Positions 1 through 6,358 of a stretch of DNA of 10,800 nucleotides are shown here, piece after piece. The first letter of the stretch is position 1. Each line of letters opens with the position of its first letter. This DNA comes from Nocardioides sp. GTDB lineage: Bacteria; Actinomycetota; Actinomycetes; Propionibacteriales; Nocardioidaceae. Where the stretch lies: contig JAKFXV010000224.1 in the NCBI GenBank assembly GCA_021731205.1, positions 1 to 10,800 on the forward strand. The letters run 5' to 3'. The notes beneath the pieces are model-generated. The model saw only the letters and a program-made list of their open reading frames with translations. It did not search any database and had not been told where the DNA came from. The position numbers and the translations under genes were made by a program.

Positions 1-58
1 CCAGTGGTGGCCCCGATCGTCTGGGGCCACGGCCCCAGACGATCGGGGCCACCACTGG
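1..58 (-). terminator. Perfect long inverted repeat downstream of pmoB, probable operon terminator
   Basis: Bases 1-28 and 31-58 are exact reverse complements separated by only AC (29-30), giving a hairpin of about 27 GC-rich pairs once a minimal loop is allowed. It starts 27 bases past the pmoB stop codon, where a terminator for the six-gene operon would be expected. Any T-tract on the minus strand would lie to the left of the window, so intrinsic termination cannot be confirmed. Each arm is itself partly palindromic (GGCCCC at 9-14 against GGGGCC at 23-28), so a cruciform with side hairpins is possible. A mobile-element end or a dispersed repeat is an alternative reading. Confidence 0.6.
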
Positions 59-85
59 AAGCCTACGCTAAGCGACCAAATTCGT

Positions 86-1303
86 TTAGCGCGCGAGGAA
101 GGTGGATGCGGTGAGGAAGTTCTCGTTCCCCGCGCCGTCCTCCAACCGGACCACACCAGTGATCAACGGACGCGTCTCCTGAGTCGGAACGAGTCGCTCG
201 GTATCCCAGCGATCGCTCGTCATCGTGAGGTTGACGGTGACCGTCTCCCCCGCAGGAATCGTGTCGTTGTCCACCGCCAGCGTGTCACCCAACAAGTAGG
301 TGTCACCGCTGGTGATGTACTGGGTGATCTTGGCGTCCGTCGTGCCGGTGTTCGTGATGTCCACCGTCATCGTCAGGGCCTGTGCCTCCGCGTCGTAGGT
401 CGAGATATCCGCGTCCAACGTTGCGAACGACGCATCCATGGCGACCGGCTCAGGCTTGTAACGAAGCACCTGCAGCGGAAGCTTGTCAGGGTACTTCTGG
501 CCCTGCCAGATGAACGCGCCCAGCAGGATCACCAGCACCAGCGCCATGGAGGCGTTGCAGAACTGATGGTCCTTCTTCGTGATCAGGCCGGCATCGGCAC
601 CGTCGCTGTTCAGCGGAACAGACAACGACACGGGCAACCGGGTGACGGTCGGCTTCGGGACGGTCCAGTAGATCATCCAAGCCATGCCGATCGTGAACCA
701 GATCAGGTTGAACAAGATGACCGGGCCAAGACCGAAGCGCTCCAAGTCGATGGTGCCACCGCTCTTGAGAGCCACCTCGTGCTTGAAGTCACCATCGTTG
801 CCGGTGACCTTGACGTAGTTGCCGGGACCGATCAGCGAGCCGGCCTTGTGGATGGCGAAGATCGGGTGAATGTGCCACCCGTTCCCGGTGCTGACACGAC
901 GACCGGCCAACAGAATCTCGAAGTTGTAGACCGCGCCCTTCTCGATCTGGATCGAGTGAGGGGTCGGCTTACCGTTGACGAGTCGCTCCTTGATGATGAC
1001 CGGCGGACCGGGCGCCACGATGCTGATGAAGCCCAACTCGGGTTCTTCCAGCTGCTCCGGCCACGTCTCCAGCACCTTGACGGTGCCGGTGACGGTGAAC
1101 TCCCCGTTGACTGGGACTTCGACTGCGGCCTCGCCCATGGGCTGCCCATTGATCTCGACATCCCAGAAAGCGACCGTGCCCATGCGGAGCCAGCCTTCTT
1201 GGGCTGCCTCACCGTGTGCGTTGGCAGGTGCGACCGGAGCGGCCAGCGTCACCAGAGCTGAAGCCGCGACGAGAGCGCCTACCTTGCGAATAACCTTGCG
1301 CAT
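86..1303 (-). CDS. pmoB: Copper membrane monooxygenase subunit B (PmoB/HmoB/BmoB type)
   Basis: This is the copper-binding periplasmic subunit of a particulate methane/ammonia/short-alkane monooxygenase, 405 residues. A signal peptide of about 29 residues ends in ANA, so the mature protein would begin with His30, the equivalent of the N-terminal copper ligand. The paired ligands are His144 and His146 in GWHIHPI, which completes the CuB site. The order is N-terminal cupredoxin (about 30-185), two membrane helices (about 192-214 and 251-268), and C-terminal cupredoxin (about 275-405). The bis-His site of the Methylococcus enzyme is missing: hydrophobic residues and Lys76 stand at those places by my alignment. 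The start is supported by AAGGGA upstream. The gene lies 18 bases after pmoA and is last in the operon. The family is certain. The substrate is not, although actinobacterial members known to me oxidise C2-C4 hydrocarbons. Confidence 0.96.
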   Translation of the reverse strand: MRKVIRKVGALVAASALVTLAAPVAPANAHGEAAQEGWLRMGTVAFWDVEINGQPMGEAAVEVPVNGEFTVTGTVKVLETWPEQLEEPELGFISIVAPGPPVIIKERLVNGKPTPHSIQIEKGAVYNFEILLAGRRVSTGNGWHIHPIFAIHKAGSLIGPGNYVKVTGNDGDFKHEVALKSGGTIDLERFGLGPVILFNLIWFTIGMAWMIYWTVPKPTVTRLPVSLSVPLNSDGADAGLITKKDHQFCNASMALVLVILLGAFIWQGQKYPDKLPLQVLRYKPEPVAMDASFATLDADISTYDAEAQALTMTVDITNTGTTDAKITQYITSGDTYLLGDTLAVDNDTIPAGETVTVNLTMTSDRWDTERLVPTQETRPLITGVVRLEDGAGNENFLTASTFLAR

Positions 1304-1321
1304 TATGTCTCGTGTCCCTTC

Positions 1322-2107
1322 TCAGAACCGCGTGATGAAGCGGCCGATTGGCCAGATGGCAAGCATCCGGGCGATGAACTGACCGATCCAGTAGCCGGCT
1401 ACTGCCATGGTGGCGCCGAACGCGAGAGCGACATACAGCGTCTGTCCCAAGAAGGTGCGCAGCGAGCCGCGCTCGATCAGACGGAGGTACTCCGGCGTCT
1501 GACCACGCAACACCGATACACCCTGCATATCGGCTGCGGTGATGGTCAGGCCCATGAAGTCGACCGGCTGCAGGTAAGGCGCCATCAGGATGTAGTTCTC
1601 CATCCAGAAGATGATCGCGAAACCCATAGCGCCGATGAGACCGGTAAGCACGAAGCTCTTCGTCTTCAGCAGTACCCAGTCAAGCCAGACCGCCGCGGCG
1701 ATCATGCTGAGCGGCCAGACGAAGTTCAGCGGGAACCCACCGAACCAGTCCCACTGGACCACACGGCCGACCCACTGGCAGATCACCATGCAGACGGCGG
1801 TGTAAACGGCGCCCGTCGGGAACCGCCAAGCCAGCCACTGGATGTACTGCAGGGCCGAAGGGATGATGATGATCGCAAACGGGGTGACCATCGGCCACCA
1901 CTGGCGGTCTTTCCAGTCCGTCCAGAAATCCCAGTCGCCGGCGAACAGCAACTTGGTGATATCTGCGGCGGCACCGACGACGAATGCCGCGGTGATCCAG
2001 AAGACTGCGTCCCACTTCCGATCGATGTACTTGTAGCGACGGTGGAGCAACTTGCGTAACGCCTCGTTACGCTCGTCGACCGCCTGCGCCTCTGCGGTGG
2101 CACTCAT
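1322..2107 (-). CDS. pmoA: Copper membrane monooxygenase subunit A (PmoA/AmoA family)
   Basis: This is the integral membrane subunit of the copper monooxygenase, 261 residues, close to the usual PmoA length of about 250. The diagnostic GDWDFW motif, the target of the classic A189 primer, is at residues 57-62. The family-typical block PEYLRLIERGSLRTF is at 205-219. Six or seven hydrophobic segments fill residues 34-170 and 222-255. A hydrophilic head of about 30 residues, rich in Arg, Glu and Lys, precedes the first helix. The ATG is preceded by AAGGAG at good spacing. It lies between pmoC and pmoB in the canonical CAB order. The sequence reads as a divergent HMO/BMO-type PmoA rather than a proteobacterial methanotroph form, but that is an impression and not a tree. 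Confidence 0.97.
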   Translation of the reverse strand: MSATAEAQAVDERNEALRKLLHRRYKYIDRKWDAVFWITAAFVVGAAADITKLLFAGDWDFWTDWKDRQWWPMVTPFAIIIIPSALQYIQWLAWRFPTGAVYTAVCMVICQWVGRVVQWDWFGGFPLNFVWPLSMIAAAVWLDWVLLKTKSFVLTGLIGAMGFAIIFWMENYILMAPYLQPVDFMGLTITAADMQGVSVLRGQTPEYLRLIERGSLRTFLGQTLYVALAFGATMAVAGYWIGQFIARMLAIWPIGRFITRF

Positions 2108-2140
2108 AAAGAGCTCCTTCTTATCTGGTGATGAGGGGCG

Positions 2141-2177
2141 GAGAGCCCGCCGCCGTCAAACGGCGACGGCGGGCCTC
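2141..2177 (-). promoter_or_regulatory. Stable hairpin between pmoC and pmoA
   Basis: The 89-base gap between pmoC and pmoA holds a GC-rich stem. GCCCGCC (2145-2151) pairs with GGCGGGC (2168-2174), GCCGT (2152-2156) pairs with ACGGC (2160-2164) around a CAA loop, and GAC (2165-2167) bulges. GAG (2141-2143) and CTC (2175-2177) can extend the base. There is no clear T-run after it on the minus strand, so it fits an mRNA processing or stability element, or a partial terminator, better than a full stop. Differential processing at the C-A junction is known for related amo/pmo operons. Its role here is inference. Confidence 0.6.
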
Positions 2178-2196
2178 CAAAGGGTGTCGAACCGAA

Positions 2197-3057
2197 TCAG
2201 GCAGCCTGAGTTTCGGAGTCAACGGCGGCCGGAGCCTCTTCCAAGATCTCGTCCTCGATGGCGAGGAGTCGGCTAAGCGACTCTGCCCAGAGAGCGAAGA
2301 TGCCGGAAGCGAGCCAGCCATAGGTGACGAACGGCCAGTGGAACGGCGCGGCGAAGATCTCCTCGGTGATCCACATGGAGTGGCCCCACTCGTTCATCGC
2401 AACCTGCATCATTTCGGTGACGGAGGCGGAGATGAGGAGGAAGAAGGACCAGGGGAAACCCTTGTCCCGCGAGTAGACCTTCGGAAGACGCGTCATTCCG
2501 TAGAGGTACGTCCCGATGCAGAACGTGATGCCCATGGGGAACGCCCAGAAGAACATCACGATGTGGCTCGGCGTAAGCGCCGTGTCACGAACGGTGGTCT
2601 GGTGCCAGACGCCGTCCTGGTTCGGGAAGAAGCTGGCCATGAAGTAGAGCACCATGCTGGTGATGCCGATGAGGCCCCAGAAAACCACGATGCGACGAAC
2701 TTCTTCAGCCGGGGTGATTGCCTTGACCTGCGCGGCAGCGTCGAGCTGCTGGCCGGTCTTGAGCAGCCAACCCCACCAGCCGAGCGTCACAACTGCTGCG
2801 ACGATCAGCTCGATCACGAAGAGGCTGAACCAGTACTTCCTGAACCCGTCGCTTGCCGCGTCCAGGCCGGCTTCGTTGTACCAGGAGTACTTCTGCTGGT
2901 ACAGGCGAAGGCCGATGAACGTGGAAGCCAAGAGCGCCATTCCCCAGAACATGGAGAACCAGCCGCCCATCCAATCGATAGGGCCCTTGCCCTTGGGGAA
3001 CTCCGAGTCGCCGGTGTCAGCGAACTCGACGGTCTCCCGATCGACGGTAGTAGACAT
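2197..3057 (-). CDS. pmoC: Copper membrane monooxygenase subunit C (PmoC/AmoC family)
   Basis: This is the third membrane subunit of the copper monooxygenase and carries the sites now favoured for oxygen activation. It has 286 residues and about six membrane helices. The CuC ligands are complete in the pattern D-x3-H-x12-H: Asp148, His152 and His165. The CuD ligands are complete with the same spacing as in Methylococcus: Asn222, His226 and His240. A hydrophilic N-terminus of about 28 residues precedes the first helix, and an acidic Ala/Glu-rich tail (about 268-286) follows the last. The ATG is preceded by GAAGGGA about ten bases upstream. It is first of the CAB trio and lies 77 bases after the ADH stop, so it is probably cotranscribed, perhaps with an extra promoter or processing point in the gap. 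Confidence 0.97.
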   Translation of the reverse strand: MSTTVDRETVEFADTGDSEFPKGKGPIDWMGGWFSMFWGMALLASTFIGLRLYQQKYSWYNEAGLDAASDGFRKYWFSLFVIELIVAAVVTLGWWGWLLKTGQQLDAAAQVKAITPAEEVRRIVVFWGLIGITSMVLYFMASFFPNQDGVWHQTTVRDTALTPSHIVMFFWAFPMGITFCIGTYLYGMTRLPKVYSRDKGFPWSFFLLISASVTEMMQVAMNEWGHSMWITEEIFAAPFHWPFVTYGWLASGIFALWAESLSRLLAIEDEILEEAPAAVDSETQAA

Positions 3058-3083
3058 ATTTGTCTTTCCCTTCTTGTTTCCTG

Positions 3084-3102
3084 CCGGCCGCTAGCTAGCC
3101 GG
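3084..3102 (-). promoter_or_regulatory. Small palindromic element in the adh-pmoC gap
   Basis: The 77-base spacer between the ADH and pmoC contains CCGGC (3084-3088) and GCCGG (3098-3102) flanking the self-complementary GCTAGCTAGC (3090-3099). It can fold into a short hairpin in the transcript just upstream of the pmoC ribosome binding site, or act as a protein site. I see no convincing -35/-10 pair here. The element may mark a processing point separating the accessory genes from the pmoCAB message. Confidence 0.35.
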
Positions 3103-3134
3103 AAGTAGTGCGGACTTTTGTGAAGCAGGTGTAG

Positions 3135-4169
3135 CTATGGAACGAGGACCGCGCGCCCGCGCACACGGCCATGGTGCAAATCGTCGAGCGCCTTGTTGGC
3201 GTCGTCCAACGAGTAACGCTGCGCATGCAGCGTCACCTTCTTCGCGGCTGCAAGATCCATCAGCTCGCTAAGTTCTGTGTAGTTACCGACCAGACTACCG
3301 ACAACACTGATCTCGCTAAAGATGATTTGCAGTGCCGGCAAGTCGACGCGCCCGCCGTAACCAACGACGTAGTACGTGCCGCCGTTGCGGATCATGTTCG
3401 GGCCGGTGACGGTGGTTCCGTGCTCGGCGACGAAGTCGATCACCGCGTGGGTTCCGTGGCCGCCGGTGAGATCCTTGATCGCGGTGACCGGATCGTCCTT
3501 GCCATCCACGACGTGGTCGGCGCCGATCTCCTTGGCCATAGCCAAGGCATCAGGGTTGGTGTCAACGACGATGATCTCGGTCGGGCACATGGCCTTGAGG
3601 GACTGGATCGCGATGTGACCCAGGCCGCCGGCGCCGATGACGACGCAGGACGAGCCCGCCTGAAGCCCCGGAACGGCCTTCTTGACGGCCCGGTAGGCGG
3701 TGATACCGGCATCGGCGAGGGGTGCCACGTCGACCGGCTCGAGCGAGTCGTCGAGCTTGATCAGGGCCCGCTCATTGGTGAGGAGGTACTCGGCGTAACC
3801 ACCGTCGACATTCAGACCCGGGAACGCACTGTTCTCGCAGTACATGTCTTCGCCGCGACGGCACCCGGCGCACACGCCACAGGTCGCCAGCGGGTGGCAG
3901 ATGACCTTGTCGCCCACCTTGACTGTGGACACGGCCGAACCAACCGAGTCCACCCAGCCCGCGTTCTCGTGGCCGATCGTGTAGGGCAGCAGCAGACCAT
4001 CGGCGTCGAGAGTGCCGCGCCAGACCTGCTCGATGACGTGGAGGTCGGTGCGGCAAACGCCCGCAGCCCCCACCTTGACCACCACGTCGTGGGGACCCTT
4101 GACCTCGGGCTTCGGGACGTCCTCCAGGACGAGTTCCTTGTCGTACTCATGCAGCCGTGCGGCCTTCAT
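3135..4169 (-). CDS. Zinc-dependent NAD alcohol dehydrogenase (medium-chain MDR family)
   Basis: This protein probably oxidises the alcohol made by the monooxygenase to an aldehyde or ketone in the cytoplasm, with NAD+ as acceptor. It has 344 residues, typical for the family. Catalytic zinc residues are Cys39, His67 and Glu68 in GHENAG, with Asp153 a likely further ligand. Structural zinc cysteines are Cys97, Cys100, Cys103 and Cys111. The Rossmann loop GAGGLGH is at about 179-185. Asp in VVDTN after the second strand argues for NAD over NADP. I chose the start MKAARLHEY because AGGAGA precedes it and it overlaps the upstream stop as ATGA. A longer in-frame start at 4247 would add 26 residues that do not look like the family. 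A related ADH accompanies actinobacterial propane monooxygenases. Whether the substrate is primary or secondary alcohol cannot be told. Confidence 0.93.
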   Translation of the reverse strand: MKAARLHEYDKELVLEDVPKPEVKGPHDVVVKVGAAGVCRTDLHVIEQVWRGTLDADGLLLPYTIGHENAGWVDSVGSAVSTVKVGDKVICHPLATCGVCAGCRRGEDMYCENSAFPGLNVDGGYAEYLLTNERALIKLDDSLEPVDVAPLADAGITAYRAVKKAVPGLQAGSSCVVIGAGGLGHIAIQSLKAMCPTEIIVVDTNPDALAMAKEIGADHVVDGKDDPVTAIKDLTGGHGTHAVIDFVAEHGTTVTGPNMIRNGGTYYVVGYGGRVDLPALQIIFSEISVVGSLVGNYTELSELMDLAAAKKVTLHAQRYSLDDANKALDDLHHGRVRGRAVLVP

Positions 4170-4912
4170 GCAACTTCTCCTCTGGTGATCTCTGCGGTGG
4201 GGTGAACAGTTGAGTCGGGATAACGCTCGTGAATCAGGGTCTTGCACATCATCCCGTTGCCTTCGAACGAGACGGCCATGACGCTGGCGGACCGCCGGTG
4301 GAGCCGGAGCTTGTCCGGCTCCACCGGGCGGCCATCAGCAGCCACGAGGAACGGGGCCTCCGAAGAGGTGTCGATCCCCAGTTCCGTGCGCGTCGACAGG
4401 TACTTGTCGAGAAGTTCACCCTCGTACTCGAACCCGGCCACGTCGGCCAGGTCCAAGTCCAAGATCTTCTCGCTGTCGATGCCCGATTTGTCCAGGACCT
4501 TGCACACCCGCTCTTGGCGGATGAGGAAGGTCTTGCGCGCGAAACGATCCCGCAAGGTGTCCAGATCCTCGATCGCATCCGCGAACACGTCGGTAAACGA
4601 CGAGCCCTCGGTCATTGCGCCGTTGATCTTGTCAGCCTCGAAGTGTCCGACCAGGCTGACGTGGACATTGCCTTCGCCGACCACCTTCTCCGCGGCCCGT
4701 CGCACGTCGTCGACCATGAGGTAGGTGAAGTTCGGGGCGCAGAAGTACTGCGGAAGCTGCATGTGAACGATGACGTTCTCAGCACCTTCGGTCCCTGCGA
4801 TCTCCACTTCGCGGATGAAGCCCATCTGTGTGACGGGCTCATCCACCTCTGGGTCGTAGACGTGCTCAAGTTCCGCGAGCACCAAAGTGGCGAGGGGGTC
4901 GGCGACGGGCAT
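4166..4912 (-). CDS. MIP18/DUF59-type protein with C-terminal extension
   Basis: This is a 248-residue cytoplasmic protein. Residues about 8-95 resemble the MIP18 (DUF59) iron-sulfur assembly domain, including DPEVDEPVTQMGFI at 20-33 and a conserved-looking Cys58 in YFCAPNF. The remaining 150 residues form an extension I cannot assign, with further cysteines in ERVCKVL and MMCKT. Proteins of this build are known to me next to soluble di-iron propane monooxygenases, with an amidohydrolase before and an ADH after, which is exactly the local order. Its ATG overlaps the amidohydrolase stop as TGATG, and no Shine-Dalgarno is obvious, so translation is probably coupled. It also overlaps the ADH start by four bases. 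The family-level role is metal or Fe-S cofactor handling. Its specific task beside a copper enzyme is unknown. Confidence 0.85.
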   Translation of the reverse strand: MPVADPLATLVLAELEHVYDPEVDEPVTQMGFIREVEIAGTEGAENVIVHMQLPQYFCAPNFTYLMVDDVRRAAEKVVGEGNVHVSLVGHFEADKINGAMTEGSSFTDVFADAIEDLDTLRDRFARKTFLIRQERVCKVLDKSGIDSEKILDLDLADVAGFEYEGELLDKYLSTRTELGIDTSSEAPFLVAADGRPVEPDKLRLHRRSASVMAVSFEGNGMMCKTLIHERYPDSTVHPTAEITRGEVA

Positions 4913-5919
4913 CAGGCCGAGGCACCAGCCATTTCGCTGCCGACAACGCCGGCAGGCACCGGGATGTCGTACAAGCGGGCGGCGTTGAGGCCCAGGACCT
5001 TCGCCTTCTGCTCGTCGCTGAGAGTGCCGTACTCGCCTTGCATGTCCTCGGGAATCTGGAAGTCGAGGAACTTCTCGATCAGCCAGCGCGGGGTCCAGAT
5101 CGCGTAGTCGGAACCGAACAGGATCTTGTCCGGGCCCAGCCAGTACTCGAGTTCACCGATCATCTGCGCGAAGTAGCGCGGACGCGAGTGGATGAACGGC
5201 ATCGCCACGGCCATGCCGGCGTACACGTTCGACTCCTGCGTGGCGATCCAGCAGAAGTCCTCCAGGCGAGGCAGCCCGATGTGCTCAACGACGAAGTTGA
5301 GGTTCGGGAAGTCGGTGGCCACGTGATCAACGTCGTGAACGTCGAACGAGTCGCGGTCCAGCGGCCACACCGTGGGGCCCTTGTGAACGTGGATGTTCTT
5401 GATGCCCAGCTCTTCAGCCTTCTCCAAGTAACGGTAGCTGGCCGCGTCCGCGAGCGAGTAGCCACGCGAGTCGCCCTGCCACTCCGCCGTGTACAACTTC
5501 ACACCCTGGATCTTGCGCTCCGAGCACTCGCGCTCCAGGTCCTCCAGGCCCTTGTCGCCGTGCCGCGGGTCGAAAGCGGTGTTGCAGATCAAGCGGCCGG
5601 GGTTCTCGGCCTCGAGCTCCACGCCTTCCTTCGCCCGGCGGAAACCGGAGTGGTAGAACTCGGTCAGCACCGTCGGCTGGAAGATTGCGACGTCGACTCC
5701 GCCGTCCTCGAGAACGTCCTTGATGACGTTTTCCTTCTCGATCTTCTCGAAACGCGACTTGGGCCACTTCTCTTCTTCGGGGCTGAGCCCGTTGTGGTAG
5801 TCGAAGAAGCACTGGGTCCAACCGCGGCCCCAGTCGTTCTTGCAGTTCGCTTCAGAGCCGTCCCAGATGTGGATATGTCCGTCGACAATGAAGTACTGCT
5901 TGCCGTCCCTGGTGATCAT
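4912..5919 (-). CDS. Amidohydrolase-2 family metal-dependent hydrolase
   Basis: This is a 335-residue TIM-barrel protein of the amidohydrolase_2 family, whose members hydrolyse or decarboxylate small acids using a bound metal. Visible ligand candidates are His15 and His17 in GHIHIWDG, His177/His179 in IHVHKG, His213 in VEHIGLP, and Asp271 in LFGSDYAIW. There is no signal peptide, so it is cytoplasmic. I chose the start MITRDGKQYF because it has a strong GAGGAGG nine bases or less upstream. The in-frame start at 6060 would add 47 residues of non-family sequence. It is the first gene of the operon and is followed by the MIP18 gene with a one-base overlap. Homologues lie in actinobacterial propane monooxygenase clusters. 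The reaction there is not settled as far as I know, so I give no substrate. Confidence 0.9.
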   Translation of the reverse strand: MITRDGKQYFIVDGHIHIWDGSEANCKNDWGRGWTQCFFDYHNGLSPEEEKWPKSRFEKIEKENVIKDVLEDGGVDVAIFQPTVLTEFYHSGFRRAKEGVELEAENPGRLICNTAFDPRHGDKGLEDLERECSERKIQGVKLYTAEWQGDSRGYSLADAASYRYLEKAEELGIKNIHVHKGPTVWPLDRDSFDVHDVDHVATDFPNLNFVVEHIGLPRLEDFCWIATQESNVYAGMAVAMPFIHSRPRYFAQMIGELEYWLGPDKILFGSDYAIWTPRWLIEKFLDFQIPEDMQGEYGTLSDEQKAKVLGLNAARLYDIPVPAGVVGSEMAGASA

Positions 5920-6094
5920 CTGCTTCCTCCTCGGGCCCTGGGGGCCGCTGCCGTGCCTGTTCCTCCCGCTCCTGGTGTGCGGGCAGACGAATAGGCCGAG
6001 TGAATGCCCGCGGACGAGGGCTGTCGAGCACCCCGAGGGCTCAGCGCAGAGCGCTTCCACGTAGGCCGGAAAGCCGATGTGATCTGGCTCTCAA

Positions 6095-6108
6095 GGGCTC
6101 CGAAGCCC
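6095..6108 (-). other. Minor leader hairpin
   Basis: GGGCT (6095-6099) pairs with AGCCC (6104-6108) around a four-base loop. On the minus strand the loop reads TCGG, and a G-bulged extension of AAG/CTT lengthens it. It would lie in the 5' leader of the operon. Only a few T residues follow, so it is at best a weak attenuator. Chance occurrence is quite possible in GC-rich DNA. Confidence 0.3.
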
Positions 6109-6134
6109 CTTCGAATGCTTCGTCGCGGGGCCGT

Positions 6135-6154
6135 CGCCGAGCGCTGGCTCGGCG
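6135..6154 (-). other. Perfect 8-bp GC-rich hairpin in the operon leader
   Basis: CGCCGAGC (6135-6142) and GCTCGGCG (6147-6154) are exact reverse complements around the four-base loop GCTG. The hairpin lies 216 bases before the amidohydrolase ATG, between the CRP-type site and the gene. It could be a leader stem affecting transcript stability or elongation. There is no adjacent T-tract for intrinsic termination on either strand. Confidence 0.4.
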
Positions 6155-6254
6155 TCGCAATGGCCCACAGGCGGCGCCCGCTGACCCCCGGCGACGCTGG
6201 CCACGGGCTCGCGAGACGCCAACGGTCGGAGATTCCGGTTGCTGTGGTCTGTAC

Positions 6255-6270
6255 CGTGATTTGTGTCACG
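6255..6270. promoter_or_regulatory. CRP-type (CRP/GlxR-like) binding site upstream of the monooxygenase operon
   Basis: CGTGA-TTTGTG-TCACG is a perfect palindrome with 5-base arms and the GTGA-N6-TCAC core bound by actinobacterial CRP-family regulators (mycobacterial CRP, corynebacterial GlxR). It lies 335 bases before the amidohydrolase ATG on one side and 88 bases before the small membrane protein ATG on the other, so it could control either direction. TTGACC at 6278-6283 could be a plus-strand -35, but I see no good -10. Confidence 0.6.
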
Positions 6271-6358
6271 TGCGTCGTTGACCGGAGCGCAGGACGGGCG
6301 CACCATCGAAGAAGCCGGGCAACGGGACTCGACCCGCTCCGGGAGGATTAGAGGGCTC

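Larger units (their letters stand above)
5920..6358. promoter_or_regulatory. Non-coding divergent region carrying the operon promoter/leader
   Basis: This is a 439-base stretch between the amidohydrolase start (minus) and a small membrane protein gene (plus). The frames open across it have no recognisable protein content. It must contain the main promoter for the monooxygenase operon. It holds a CRP-type palindrome (6255-6270), a hairpin at 6135-6154 and a weaker one at 6095-6108. I could not find a confident -35/-10 pair for either direction. If transcription starts near the CRP site, the message would have a leader of about 300 bases. Confidence 0.6.

Noticed and set aside
2128..3108. Long open frame on the plus strand opposite pmoC
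   Set aside because: It is a GC-rich antisense shadow of pmoC, with charged low-complexity content and no recognisable domain.
3171..4205. Long open frame on the plus strand opposite the ADH
   Set aside because: It mirrors the ADH codons. The ADH frame has complete zinc and NAD motifs, while this one has none.
4170..4247. Longer ADH start adding 26 residues
   Set aside because: The extension is Arg/Ser-rich and unlike the family. The internal ATG has AGGAGA and an ATGA overlap with the preceding gene.
5038..5994. Long open frame on the plus strand opposite the amidohydrolase
   Set aside because: It is an antisense shadow made of Leu/Val/Arg-rich repeats. The minus-strand frame has the metal ligands.
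5920..6060. Longer amidohydrolase start adding 47 residues
   Set aside because: The extension has no family resemblance, while the ATG at 5919 has a strong GAGGAGG site and begins just before the metal-binding GHIH motif.
6207..6220. GG-N10-GC on the minus strand, resembling a sigma-54 -24/-12 promoter before the operon
   Set aside because: The conserved flanks of the consensus are poor, such pairs are frequent in GC-rich DNA, and the local activator lacks the sigma-54 contact motif.
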